A DNA stretch of 64,000 nucleotides from Amoebophrya sp. A120 (lineage: Eukaryota > Sar > Dinophyceae > Syndiniales > Amoebophryaceae): assembly GCA_905178155.1 (NCBI GenBank), contig CAJINV010000002.1, positions 5,079,709 through 5,143,708 on the forward strand. The letters are read 5' to 3'. The position numbers and the translations under genes were made by a program. This document shows, piece by piece, positions 11,102 to 22,993 of this stretch (the first letter of the stretch is position 1; every line of letters begins with the position of its first letter). The notes beneath the pieces are model-generated. The model saw only the letters and a program-made list of their open reading frames with translations, was not told the origin of the DNA and ran no database searches.

Positions 11102-13391
11102 AAGTCATGAATCAATGGAGAAGATAGCTTTACACCGAACCTGAGAAGTATGTTTGTACCCACCGCACGCCACAATTTAAAATCTTGAGCTCGACCTGCA
11201 ACATGTCTGACTCTTGTTACAACGCACAACTTCTTTTTCTTTTCCTTCATCAAAAATCACAAAATGTTCTACACTTTTTTCGCTGTCCACATTTCATCTT
11301 TCAAAGTTTCGCGTTTCGTTCTACCAACATGATTGCAAAAACAAACTTGTATCCAGGCACTAATAACTATAGCACCTGTTTTATATGCCTCGTTCCAATT
11401 CCAAATTCCATGCTAAAATCACATTTCGTTCTTGGCCGTGCTGATAAGGATAACTGCCGCGGTAGATGAGGTGATGTTTGTCTAGCTCTTCTTCTTCATT
11501 GAAAAGCTGTGTCACATTCACGTCTCGGCTTTTTGATGTTCTCCTACGTGCTTTCATCGCTCACTGCAAGTTTAAGGGGAAAAACTTACAGCTAGCGGTT
11601 CTAATTAGAAAAAGGCTGAGAAGGCTATGCATGGACGATAGTTCGTAGTAGTGGTGGCCAGAGAATGCCATTTGATACACGAGTAACAAGTGCAAGAGTT
11701 TTCTTTTTCAGTTAAACATACGTTTCATTTTATTTATCATGATCATTTTTTTTTACACCTTAAACTTCTGATTTTACGTACCCTGACCTTGAACCACGTC
11801 CCAACTCACCTGTTTTCAACTGTCCTCAATTCATGCTGCGACCATTCTACCGAGAGTCATGTACATCTTCTACCCAAATCGAATATAGAATGATGTATGT
11901 GCCTCGCTGGAGGATTGTGCGCAGTTCTGAAGAGACTACCCGAGATGATCATGCCTGCGAACCCCATCCGTAACCCGGGCGACTCTTTTGATCCGACGTA
12001 GATGTTTTTCTAGAACCAAAGAGCACCATTAAGAGTTGGAACAGCCTCGCACTCTCAATTCGAAAGTTTTAAGTTTCTTGTATCCCATGATTGTAGAAGT
12101 CCTATAATTCCTAGTGCTACTACCTCGGACGCGCTCTTGCACCACCTAAACACTTTGCCAGTCGGTAGGCGTAGAAACTAACAGTGCCTATACGAGGACA
12201 CGAAGCTTGTCTCGCAGGAAAGGCGCGAATATATTTACTTCTTCCTTTTTTCTGTAGTGCGTTACTGCTAAGTAGGCGTTTCTTTCGTGGGATTTTGATG
12301 AGTCTACGAGATACCAATAAGCTTTTTCTTCTTTCGAGAAGCGGAAACTATCTGGAAAGTTTGCTGGTTATTACATAAAGCAATTTCACTACCACTGCAA
12401 GCCGCGGACCGTAGCAGAAAAGGAACTGCTGACAACACCACATCCTGACCAGGAGTCCTCAATCCACAACGACAAATGTGCCACGAAGGATTTCTCGTTT
12501 AGCAGTTCATAGCTTGTTCATCTAAAAGCCGACTAGGCAACAGCATGGGAATCAAAATACTTAAATCTTCATCAAACAAGCTACCCCAACAAGAACTTCA
12601 CATGGAAAAAAAGTATAGCCTACATCTCCTCAACCACCCGGAACAACTCCCGAGTAGATCACTGGCCGGGCAGGCGCCGAAGCAAGGGCGTGCTGTGTTT
12701 TTCTATTTCCGTATGTGAATCAAAAAGCGTGTTCAGGTATGGCTTTCGAGTCGGAGAAGGTTTTAGGCCGGTCTGTCGTTTGAGGTAATCCACCACTGTG
12801 ATTGTAGTTTTCATTCAGCAGTGCCGATAAGCACCATAAAAGTTAGTTAGTTGGTTCTTGTCCTGTTCGTGACAAACGACGAGAGAAGGCGCTTGTGATA
12901 ATGAAATATAGAGTTATTTATTTCTTCTCGACGTCGAGAGAGTTGGCGAGGAAAACGAAAGCTACTTTCTTTAGAAGTCTACCGGTATTTCTATTTACGA
13001 CCCGTGACGCGCGAATTGTGAGCAGTCTTTTCAAAAGAAGCTGCTTCATCATGCCCTAGTACCTTTCCGCAGGAACACCCGGCATCAACAGGAAGTTGGT
13101 TTTACCCCAGAATATTAAAACCCCAATCCTCGTCTTTAACGTTGAGCATAGGAAGATTCATTTAACACAACAGCATCAAGCGGCTTTTCTACACCACTGG
13201 TCCCTCGTTCATCGGTATTTTCTTCCGCGGGCGAGAAGAAGTGCAAACGGAAATGGAGATACAGCTCGCGCTGATTTGAAATTCCCACCAATTTGACACT
13301 TTCTTTCTCGAGTAGCTTTTTTAGGCTATATATAAATATCGAGATTTATTTTCCAAGCTTATTGTCGGACTCCAGAGTACTTAAAGCGAAA
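11102..13391. other. AT-rich intergenic DNA
   Basis: I see no gene, RNA gene or repeat that I can support here. The stretch just upstream of 13392 presumably holds the 5' end signals of the SHMT gene, but no motif stands out. Confidence 0.5.
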
Positions 13392-16300
13392 ATGTCGGTC
13401 GTTTCTCCGACGTTCCTCAGGTCCTCGTCGAGCTCCGCGGTCCGCATGCTGGTCGGGACCCGGTGCAGCATTTCGTCTCGTCGACCCGGCACAAATAAGA
13501 ACTACAGTGCGACGACGAAATTTTTCTTCCCCTCGAAGAACAGCCCGCCCCGAAGCTCCTGCAGCCACAACGACCGACGTTTATTTTCCAGCGCTCTGAA
13601 CCCGATGCCGGCAAGTGGCGAAGGACCACACGACAGCAAGCACGAAACTAGTAGTACTTCCGGGCGGTTGCAAACCGCTTCTGTATCGCTGTCCTCGCCG
13701 CTGCACCTGCCGCTTTCGGCCGTGGACTCAGAAGTACACGCAATCATCGAGATATGCAAGAGAAAACTGTGTAAAAACTGCAACTTCGTGTTGCGTACGC
13801 ATGTAAAATTAGAAAATACAGTTATCACTACTTTATGTCATTCTGCTGGAAGATCCAGATGCAGCCTAGGCTAGCCTCATACGTACCCGTGCTTTGACGG
13901 ACTACCCGCGCATGACCTCATGCCAGACAGATTTGCTATGCTGTGTCCACCACCTCAAAAGTAAAACGAAAAAGAGTTGTTGTACTACCACAGTTTTTTT
14001 CTTGGATGCGAGAAGGAGAAGCAACGGCAGAAATTTTCTATCAACCTGATTGCCAGCGAAAACTACACCAGTCAGGCGGTGTTGGACGCCTTGGGCTCGG
14101 TCATGCAGAACAAGTACTCCGAGGGGTATCCCGCAGCGCGGTACTACGGTGGAAACGAATTTATCGACGAGGCGGAACTGCTGTGCCAGAAACGCGCCCT
14201 GGAAGCGTTTGACCTCGATCCGGCCGAGTGGGGCGTGAATGTGCAGGTTTTTTCCGGGTCGCCCGCGAACTTTGCGGTTTTCTTATTACAATGAAAAATG
14301 CCTCCACCCCCGAACTTGGGAGCATTTGTATTGCAAACCTTTCCAAGTGAAACACTCCCCCTCTTGCATCTATCAGCATCACAGGTTTTCAATCGTTAAT
14401 AGCAAAAATTTGTATTGCAAAAGACCCCAACAAGAGCGGTCATGCAAGCGATGCGATACACGCCTACATTCTACATCAGAAAGATTCATACTCCGTTCAT
14501 GCATGACAAAATCTTTTCATTTGGAAACTTCGCATCACAAATTTTTGCAATTTAGGGGTGGGGGGCACTTTTCACTGTAATACTTCTCCGCACTGGTCGA
14601 GCCACATGGCCGCATCATGGGGTTGGACCTACCGCTATCCTGTGTAAAAACGTCCCCACCTCCTCTCCGGTAGACTTGTCATGCAATAGATACAACTCGA
14701 TGCGTCACGTAAAATCGTTCTTGTGCGCAGCTCCATCGGAAGCATTTTCAATTTATCGGTGTTTTGGAATTTTTCATGCTACAACCAAGGAGGTTGATCA
14801 ATTTGTAATGCAGCTGCACTTTCTAAGTAAACACTGTCAGGCGCAACTACACGCAAAGCTTGCCGGTTTGTGTAGCAAAGTGCCCATCTTGACTCTGCGG
14901 CGGGGACGTTTTTGCTTAGCATAACCGCACGGAGGCCACTTAAGCCACGGGTTCCAGACGCCACAGAAAAAGATCTCGTTTGTGTCCAAGTTTTGGGAAA
15001 CCATGCCGTACCGACTGGACGAAAAGACCGGCCTAATCGACTACGATCAACTGGAGTTGTTCGCAAAAAGGTAAATTTGTTTTAGAAGCGAGTCGAGTGT
15101 TATTACTTCTAGCATTTCAAAATATTCGCATGACGAGAAAAAGAGAAGCAGATGACAATCAAAGGGGACCATGCTAGTACTACCCTTCTTGAGAACTGCA
15201 TCCTTTCTCAACAATTTGTGCACATTATCAAGAAAGGCAAACGTTGCAACCACTATAGGTTTCGTCCGAAGCTCATCATCGCGGGTTGTACGGCATACTC
15301 GCGAATCGTGGATGTGCCGCGCTTTATCGTGCGGAAAACTTCTACGTGTTTCACTGTGACGCTTTCGGAAATGACAAGCTTGGTGTTGCGCTTGCATGAC
15401 AACGAAAATTCATCACGTGGGGTACTGGATTTATTTTAGGGGACGAAAGTAGTACTGCTAATGCTAAATGTAAAGATGCTCCTTCGTGTATTTCCAGCTA
15501 AGCAAGCACTTCCTTCCTGCAATCTTTGCAACAGTCAGAGAAACCGTTTTTCCCCGCGATAATCTTTCGGCAAATTTGCGACGAGACGGATTCCATCCTG
15601 CACTATGACATGGCGCACATTTCCGGCCTGGTCGCGGCCGGGGTCGTGCCGAGCCCGTTCAAGCAGGGCGCGGACGTGGTGACCAGCACGACACACAAAT
15701 CCCTACGTGGGCCCAGGGGCAGCTTGATTTTCTACCGGAAGGGCTTGAAGAAATCCGCCGCGCCGGCGAAGGGAAAGAAGGGCGGGGCGCCGAAGGAGGA
15801 AGTGTACGACTTGGAGAAGAAAATCAACGAGGCCGTGTTCCCGGGCTTGCAAGGCGGACCCCACAACCACTCGATCACGGCGCTGGCTGTGGCGCTAAAG
15901 TTATCGTAAGGAAAAATCCCCCCTCCCCATATCGAGAACGTATCCGTCTGAAAATTTGTGATGCGCATTTGTGACCTCAAATCCTGTCTGTCTTGCAAGA
16001 AGGCATGTCCAGAAAGCGTTCCGCATTTTGCAGGCGGTTTGTGATGCTGTTGGGCTAAGAGCATACGCGTTCGTCATGCTAGGCGCCTACGTCAAAACCT
16101 CTCGACTGAGGCTTGGCATATGCCTGCAGTCCTCTACTGCGCGACGCATCTGATTTGTGTATGGAAATCCAGCATCAGAGTCTTCGTTTCGATATGGGGA
16201 GGGGGGATCTTTCCTTTTGATAAAAGTTGGCGAAAACCCCGGAATTCCGGGACTACCAGCAGCAAATCTTGAAGAATTGCGCAGGTACAAGCGTGGATAA

Positions 16301-17507
16301 TGAAGTTATAGTTCGACCGCTCAACATCACTACTTTTGAAGACGTGGTAAAGGGATGAAAGAAACTGTTGTAGTGCGCGCTTTCTCTCTCCCCTACTGTG
16401 CCACTCGTGCCGAACCCACTCACCTGGCAACCCAGTATGTCTGTACATGATATCTTCATCTCTGCATGTATAAAAATCTCGCGAAGAATGTTGACGGGCA
16501 GGCGCAGTCACGTTGGTTTAACAAGATACGAAAAATAACGCAAAAATCAAAATTACACCACAGCATTCTCGTCCGCGCTCCAGTCACTGGGGTACGACCT
16601 AGTCAGCAACGGGACCGACAATCACATATCAAATGTAAAAATGTCTGGGTCTGAAAGATTGCTACATTTGTCATGCATGTCTGGCATGGCTCAAGAATCT
16701 GTGATGCATGGGCACAAAGCTGTCCTCTTACCTGTCATGCCAAAACGCAGTTTGCCATGCGGAACACGCAACACATAGGAGCCCAAAAATTTGTCATGCT
16801 TGGCTCCGTATTGCAGTGGAACTCCCATTCACTTTTAGCATTACAAATTTCCAGACCCAGGCATTTTTACATTTGATATCACATGATTCTGATCGATGTG
16901 AAGAAGTCCAGGAACGTGTCCGGGGCAAAAGCAGAAAGGATATGCGAGCTCGCGAACATCGTGCTCAACAAAAATACCGTCCCGCACGTATGACCTGCTC
17001 AAACGTTACAATTATCTCAAACGTTACAATAGAGTCTGGAATTTGTATTGCGTGACGAGCATGACAGACCCGCAGAGAGTTCCACTTCCTGCAATACAAA
17101 TTTCGCCAGATGATCCTAGTCCGGTTTGGGACTCAAGAACTTGTCATGCGCAATGCGGTGGGGAGTGTGAACTACATCATGCACTTTTTGCGTCACAGAT
17201 CTCCATGTTCTATTCGTAACGTTTGAGATTGTAAGGCCTGAGCAGGTTATAGCACGACACCAGCGCGATGAATCCCTCGGGGCTGCGGGTCGGCACTCCG
17301 GCGATGACCACCCGAGGCTTGAAGGAGACCGATTTTGAACAGGTGGCGGTTTTTCTCGACCAGGCCCTGAAGCTGGCCCAGAGTGTGCAGAAGGAAATCA
17401 ACTCAAATAAGCTCGTTGATTTTACCAATTTTCTGGAGGAGAAACAACCCGCGGAGCTGCTGCTGCTGAAGAAGGAAGTCACCGAGTTCTGTGCCCGGTT
17501 CCCGTAG
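13392..17507 (+). CDS. SHMT: Serine hydroxymethyltransferase, probably organellar
   Basis: PLP enzyme that converts serine plus tetrahydrofolate to glycine plus 5,10-methylene-THF. Exons: 13392-13761, 14014-14283, 14588-14635, 14929-15070, 15259-15325, 15568-15902, 16229-16284, 16564-16627, 16885-16987, 17256-17507. They total 1707 nt and close exactly in frame (568 aa plus stop). Family blocks are clear: [68 protein letters not shown], the PLP-lysine site [30 protein letters not shown], and the C-terminal [17 protein letters not shown]. An N-terminal Ser/Arg-rich extension of about 110 aa suggests an organelle transit peptide. A Lys/Ala-rich insert follows SLIFYRKGL. Two introns are GT-AG (15071-15258, 16285-16563); the other seven have introner structure. 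Confidence 0.95.
13762..14013 (+). mobile_element. Introner, family E, intron 1 of SHMT
   Basis: Near-repeats TGCAAGA (13755-13761) and TGCGAGA (14007-14013) flank it. The inner ends GAAAACTGTG and CACAGTTTTTTTCTT are inverted repeats. Removal gives [16 protein letters not shown] in frame. Confidence 0.75.
14284..14587 (+). mobile_element. Introner, family C, in SHMT
   Basis: The termini ATTACAATGAAAAATGCCTC and the 3' GGGGGGCACTTTTCACTGTAAT are inverted repeats. TTCT is duplicated at 14280-14283 and 14584-14587. Removal gives [13 protein letters not shown], the SHMT consensus. Confidence 0.85.
14636..14928 (+). mobile_element. Introner, family D, in SHMT
   Basis: The termini ATCCTGTGTAAAAACGTCCC and GGGACGTTTTTGCTTAGCAT are inverted repeats. 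ACCGC is duplicated at 14631-14635 and 14924-14928. Removal gives [11 protein letters not shown], a conserved SHMT block. The interior is inverted relative to the family D copy at 42197. Confidence 0.85.
15326..15567 (+). mobile_element. Introner-like intron, family F, in SHMT
   Basis: The ends ATCGTGCGGAAAACTTC and ACCGTTTTTCCCCGCGAT are inverted repeats. CTTT is duplicated at 15322-15325 and 15564-15567. Removal gives [17 protein letters not shown] in frame. Confidence 0.75.
15903..16228 (+). mobile_element. Introner, family B, in SHMT
   Basis: The ends ATCGTAAGGAAAAATCCCCC and GGGGGATCTTTCCTTTTGAT are inverted repeats, with AAAGTT duplicated at 15897-15902 and 16223-16228. Removal gives [16 protein letters not shown] in frame. 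Confidence 0.9.
16628..16884 (+). mobile_element. Introner, family A, in SHMT
   Basis: ATCAAATGTAAAAATGTCTG pairs with CAGGCATTTTTACATTTGAT. ATCACAT is duplicated at 16621-16627 and 16878-16884. Removal gives [15 protein letters not shown], matching SHMT. Length is 257 bp. Confidence 0.9.
16988..17255 (+). mobile_element. Introner-like intron, family G, in SHMT
   Basis: The 5' GTATGACCTGCTCAAACG matches the inverse of 3' CTGAGCAGGTTAT. GCAC is duplicated at 16984-16987 and 17252-17255. Removal gives [16 protein letters not shown] in frame. Confidence 0.75.
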
Positions 17508-19005
17508 GTGAAGTAAATCAAGAGTGGCTTGCTTTTAAGTGGAGAAATCGAAGGTGAGCGACATGGTAGCCTGACGCTTTCCTGCTCTCAGGAGAACAAG
17601 GAGAGCCGAAGGGAACGCAGATGCCGGGTCTTCAACTACGAGACAGATGTGAACAAGAAGACCACACGAGTAGTGACAACTTGAAGTTCCATTTGAAATA
17701 CCATAATTTGCTATGTTCTGGCTTTTTTTGGAAACAACAAAGAAACTTCTTTTCGAAGGTTTTTGTGTAATCAAAAATGTACCCCGGCGTGGCGCTAGCT
17801 TTTCATTGCTTTTATTGATGTACCGGGAAAAATGAGGATAAACCAAGCTTGCGTTGAGTTTTACGCCCCTGCTGTGTCGGAGTGAGATGCTACTTTTTCT
17901 GCTGTATGATCATGTAGACCACGTCGCGGCAGTGCTAGTGCTTTTTACAGTTTAATACAACCACCTATCAACTTGGGCGGCCTAGTGTTATTTGTACTTA
18001 GTGCTGCACCCGTCGTCATCTCGTTCTTGCCGCGCACTGCACAGTTGTGACGGCGCCTCGCGCACTGTAACCTCGCGGGGTCCACCCAACTTTCGTTAGG
18101 TTTTTTCGGCATATGAGGAACCAGCTGGTTCCACTGGGGGCCGACCAGTTTGCGACGGAGAAGACTGAGTTGGAACCCAACCCACCTCCGCGAAAGGACA
18201 AAAGAACAACGACGGTTGTAGCTTTTTCGCAAAGGAATCATAAATGACGACAAGAAATAACATCCATGCGATAGTTGTTTTCATCACTACAACTCGTACG
18301 ACTGACTACCTGCCGCACGGTTGTTGACGGAGAAAAACACGATGACCACGAAGATGAACAAGAACACAAAATTCAGATGGGATCCGACAGGTGTAGTACA
18401 GCAACATGCTGCTTGGAAGAATGATTTGCAGACCACAGACTACGCTCCTACTCTGCTCTCAAAAACGGTATGAGGTTCTGCCGTGGAAAAAACAAAAAGT
18501 AGAATGACGATGTGAAAGTAGATCTATCGTCCCGAAGATGATCGTTCCGTTGAGTGCCGCTGGAGCGTGTAAAAGATCCGCTTTTTTTTTGTGATCGACG
18601 TGGTCCGACCGGTCCACTTGTCGCCGATGAACTTACTTCAGGCAAAAGGAGCACAACAAAATCGAGCTTTGGAAGCCTTAGCCTGTGTTTCTGTCAGTTC
18701 TTTTGCTTTTCGAAGGTGTTTGTTTATCGTAAGAATGGCGCACATAGGTTTCCTTCTTTACAAATACACTTTCTCAGTCGCGTCTATACTCGGGCGGTAC
18801 AGCAACATTTTTGGCCCCTGGATAAGAAAGTAAGTAGAGGGACTCTTCATTCTTGTTAATTCACCACGCATTCTTTTTCTTATCGAGTAGGAAGGATTGC
18901 GATCGCAACAACCCTCGTAGCTAGCATGATGGCCGCCCTGTGGTCTTCACTTTTGATATGAGTGTACTAGTAGCAAAAATCTTTACAACGATCGTTAGAT
19001 AAACC
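17508..19005. other. Intergenic DNA
   Basis: No gene or repeat that I can support. It lies between the SHMT stop and the ATG of the TFIIIC-like gene. Confidence 0.5.
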
Positions 19006-22000
19006 ATGCAAACCTCCGGCGGATCCTCTTCCTCGTCGTCACGGCCCAGTAGCGGGAAAAGAGAGCGGCCAGCGCCTCCACCACCGGCCAGCAGTATGCT
19101 GCCTCCAAGGAACCCGCCCGCGAAGAAGGAGAAAAAGCGGACAAAAGGCCTTGCACAGGACCAAAACGAAGATATTCACAAGGCCGGAAACGATTCTTCT
19201 GGTGGCGGGGAGCAAGATCAAGAACATCTTCCAGCTGCTAGTGCTGACAGGGGTTTGGTAAGAACCCGAGCGCAGGAGCTGGATGAACAACGCGGTGGGA
19301 CGACGAAGAAAGCGAAAGCTAGTATATTTCCCGGTCGTACCACCTCCACTTCCGAACGGGGCCGGGAAAAACGAGAAAAGAAAAAGCAAAAAGAAGCTGG
19401 AACAAAGAAGATAAACCTGGCCGTAGAACAGGGAGATCATGACCCACCAGGTCGTGCTGGAACGAGTGATATTGAGCAACATCAGGAGGGCAACGACGTG
19501 GAAATGGAGATAGCAGACGCGGTGGACCGCGACGGGAGCGAGGCAAGCGACATGGAGGAGGAAGACCAAGCCGCGGCTTTGACAGTCTGGAACGACATCG
19601 CGAACAACTTCGTGCCGTGCTCCCCTGCCAGCGCGGGAACAACCGCGGGTATTTTTACTGCTGGCCGCGAAGGGGCCGCGCGGGTCGCGAAGACGAAGCA
19701 GGCGGGGAAAAGGAAGAGTTCTAGCTTGTCCACGAGAACCTCTTTGGGCGATAAAACCGACGGGAACAAAATTAAAAACCGGTTCCCCCCGCTCGTGTCC
19801 GAGGAGGACCAGGACCTGTTTGGCGGGCCACCTTTCGATGACCTTCTTTCATCAAGGAGGGAACTTCTACTCCCAGCACACGGCTCGTCTTCTTCTGTTT
19901 TGACGGATGATCTTCTTGATCCGAGTACTAGAACCGCTGCTACGACTACGGATAGCGTTCTTGCTGAAAGAGCACATCAACGCGAGCTAGAGCAAGAGGA
20001 CGCCGCCTTAGTGTCCAACATTTCAGTCCTCGCCTTTCCCGGGTTCGTTCAGAACCACAACAAGGCATTGGAGCTCCTGGGCGGCATCGGCCCCGTCCAC
20101 ACTGCGATCGTGAGTCCGTCGCTGAACGAAAGCGCAAACCTGTATTGCCGACTGGGCGACCATATGAACTGCAAAAATGTCTGGGTCTGGAAAATTGCAA
20201 CTTGTCATGCTGTTTTTGGACTCTAAAAAAATTTGTATTGCATGACCAGCAAGAGGCGTTCAGTTTTTGCTCCGCGCAGAGGGCATTTGTCATGCGGGAT
20301 AGGCATCAAGATTCCCGCAAAAAATCTGTCATGCTAGGTCATGCATTACAGGCATCATAGCCCATGCGAAATATGCATGACAAACCCGGAAATCCTCCAG
20401 ACCCAGACATATTTGCATTTGATAGACCAGAACCGGTACATGCAGCCCATCGGGCCTGCGAAGAAGAAAAGCGTCAACCACATCCTCACGGCTCGCAACA
20501 AGAAGACCGGGACGCTGCGTTTCCTCGGACACTGCCTCTACCAGTTCGACTTCGACACCCTCGCCGATTTTCACTACTGCCCGCCCAAAGGCCTAGACTA
20601 CGGCAAGATTGTTCTGGATCTGGCCCGGAGCAACAACAGCAGCCCTACTTCTTCCAGCATGTTGGCCGGGCACCACCAAGCTGCGCATCATGGGGGTGGG
20701 GGAACGACCAACATCGACGCGATTCTGAACATGGGCATTACTTCTACAGCTCCAACTAGTACCTCCGGCGGGGAACGATTGCTGATGGGCGCTTCTTCAG
20801 GGGGGCAGGGGGAAGCGAAGATGACGACGAAAAAGAGCAGTGCTACAATTTCTACGAAAAGAGCGTCTTCGAAACAAAACTATAAGGAGATCCAGCAGTT
20901 GCTAGACCACACGGATAATGCGCTGTACTACCTGCCGCCGCCCTGTTTCACGAAAACCTCTTATCCCCTGGACTACAACTTCGAAGAAAATCCACACGCT
21001 CAGGAGACGGACGACATCCAGGTAAAACGGTCCTGGATCCCATTGCAGCGGCTCAAGTGCGACACGGTAGAGATCCCGCAGACGGCTCCTGAGGGCGCGG
21101 ACGTGGAGGCGTACTTCCACCGCGTAGAGATGACCAACGCAGTGAAGGAGAAGGAATTGCTGGAGCAGTTGATGCTTCTCTTCGAGGAGCGGCCCATCTG
21201 GATTCGCGCGGCCTTGCTGTCCCGAATCGAAGACAAGTCCCTCCACGTCACGTGGTGGCTGCAGCGGGCGCTGCAGGCGATCTCCTACATCTGGGAAAAC
21301 GGTCCCTACCGCGGCTCCCACTGCAAGCTGGGGTACGATCCCCGGTTGTCCTACAAAGATGCCATTTACCAAGTCATCGACTTTCGCGACGAACTGCTCA
21401 AGGGGCCACAGATCTTTTCCGTCCAAAAGCAGGCAGCCGCGGCGAACGAGGGTGGAGCGACACAGGCGCAGCCGCAAAACAGCAGCGGGATGGCGAACAG
21501 CGGTCAACATCATGCCGGGAACAGCAATCAGGCGAGTGGTTCTTTTCCGTACTACGCCCCAGCGAGCAATCGGCCCTCTTTGCTGGACGTGCATTTCCGC
21601 GTGCCTCCGACCAACCGTTCGCAGTTGTACCAAATTTGCGACCTGGAGGACGAGCCCATCCAAAAAATCGTGGAGAAGCGGATTAGATGGCTGGAAAAAC
21701 ATGTCGTGGTAAAAAGCACGATTGAAGTAGGTTCACTATCTAGACAGAAAACTACTAGCAATATTGTCCACTAGATCTATTTATCATTGGGATTGGGATT
21801 TGTAGAAAGAACAAATAAAATGTTGAGAGCAGCACAAAAAAAGCGCAATCTTTCGACGTGCAGGCCTGGCCATTCTACCTGAGCATGTCGCTCTGGGTTG
21901 TAAGTAAGTTCTTCCGTGGGCTGCTTAAGAAATTATTTTGTCGCGCTATAATTTGACGTAAATGTGGCAATGTTTGCTAGTCTTTTTCTTCCTGATTCTC

Positions 22001-22307
22001 AGCAGCCGGCGGAGAAACTGAAGAAGTCGACACAGAAGTGCGCAAGAACAATGCTGGCGAGGAGATGAAAACTGAGCCAGCAAATAAACTTCGAGAAGAC
22101 CACCATGCTGCTGCTCCAGGTGACGAAGACAAGGGAGTGGCCGGGGAAGGGGAGGTAGTTGCTGCCGCGTTCCAACTGGACCGCGCGGACCACTACGGTT
22201 GGCTCGGGGAGGCGTGTTTGCGCAAGATTCGGGACCGGATGCAAGTGAAGAGCGCCCTGCTCCGGGAAAGTGGAACCACGAAGAAAATGCTGCAGTTGCA
22301 GTTGTAA
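19006..22307 (+). CDS. GTF3C5: TFIIIC subunit 5-like (Tfc1/tau95, GTF3C5) protein
   Basis: Component of the RNA polymerase III factor that binds internal promoters of tRNA genes. Exons: 19006-20162, 20430-21726, 21864-21903, 22003-22307. Total is 2799 nt, 932 aa, in frame. The first 340 residues are low-complexity, Lys/Glu/Ser-rich and probably disordered. The first conserved segment begins NISVLAFPGFVQNHNKALEL, as in the dimerisation domain of this family, and GTLRFLGHCLYQFDFDTLAD follows the first intron. The DNA-binding half has RPIWIRAALLSRIEDKS and HCKLGYDPRLSYKDAIYQVI, close to the RPIW...GYDPR...YQV.DFR signature of GTF3C5. The tail is acidic. An alternative end is possible: a 41-nt GT-AG segment (22304-22344) would extend the protein through YTLEEVRRLKMIIELGKRHE. 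Confidence 0.8.
20163..20429 (+). mobile_element. Introner, family A, in the TFIIIC-like gene
   Basis: ATGAACTGCAAAAATGTCTG pairs with CAGACATATTTGCATTTGAT. GACCA is duplicated at 20158-20162 and 20425-20429. Length is 267 bp. Removal joins CRLGDQ to NRYMQPIG in frame. Confidence 0.9.
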
Positions 22308-22993
22308 GTCGCAGCACCGGAGCGGGGCGGGGTTGTATACTCGAGGCTGTACACCTTGGAGGAAGTACGTAGACTCAAGATGATCATCGAACTCGGAAAG
22401 AGGCACGAATCACACAGGTGTGTTTCTGCAGCCCCACAGTATTAACGAGGTAGCTTCAACTTGCGCAACATACAAGAACTGGTAGCGACAGTGACCACAC
22501 ATTAATTGGCACTTCACATTCAAAAGTAAGATTAACCAAGCACTACATAGTAACTGGCACTTGCGACAGAAGAGCAGGCGTTCACACGGTCAATTGGCTT
22601 CTCTCCGCGCGACGACCGTCCGAGAGTTGTGAAAATGCGGCTGCGTAGAAGAGTTTTTTGTTCTGGAAAAAGATCAATGTTCGGCGGAGGTGGTGCACTG
22701 CAGTCCGTACGACAAGAAGTAGTCCATGGTAAGGAGTTAGTATCTGCTCCGACAAGAAGTTTAGGCTTGTCATAAGAAAAGACCGATAGGCATACATGGG
22801 ACGCCCGACTCCGATAATGAAAATAATGTAAACAGGACGAGTTTACAGCTGCTGATGCGGTATGCGGTGTGCTGTTATAGAAGTCCATTTCTGGTCCAAA
22901 GATTCTTTGATCTTCCCGATTCGAAGCGTGTCATACATAGTTACTCTCTCGACGGCGCAGTGCTTCTTTCGTTGCAATTGCTATGAAAAAACC
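22308..22993. other. Intergenic DNA
   Basis: It contains a possible last exon of the TFIIIC-like gene (about 22345-22418). Otherwise I see nothing. An upstream in-frame ATG of the next gene lies at 22862. Confidence 0.4.

Noticed and set aside
19039-19569. 176-codon - strand frame
   Set aside because: Antisense to the low-complexity N-terminus of the TFIIIC-like gene.
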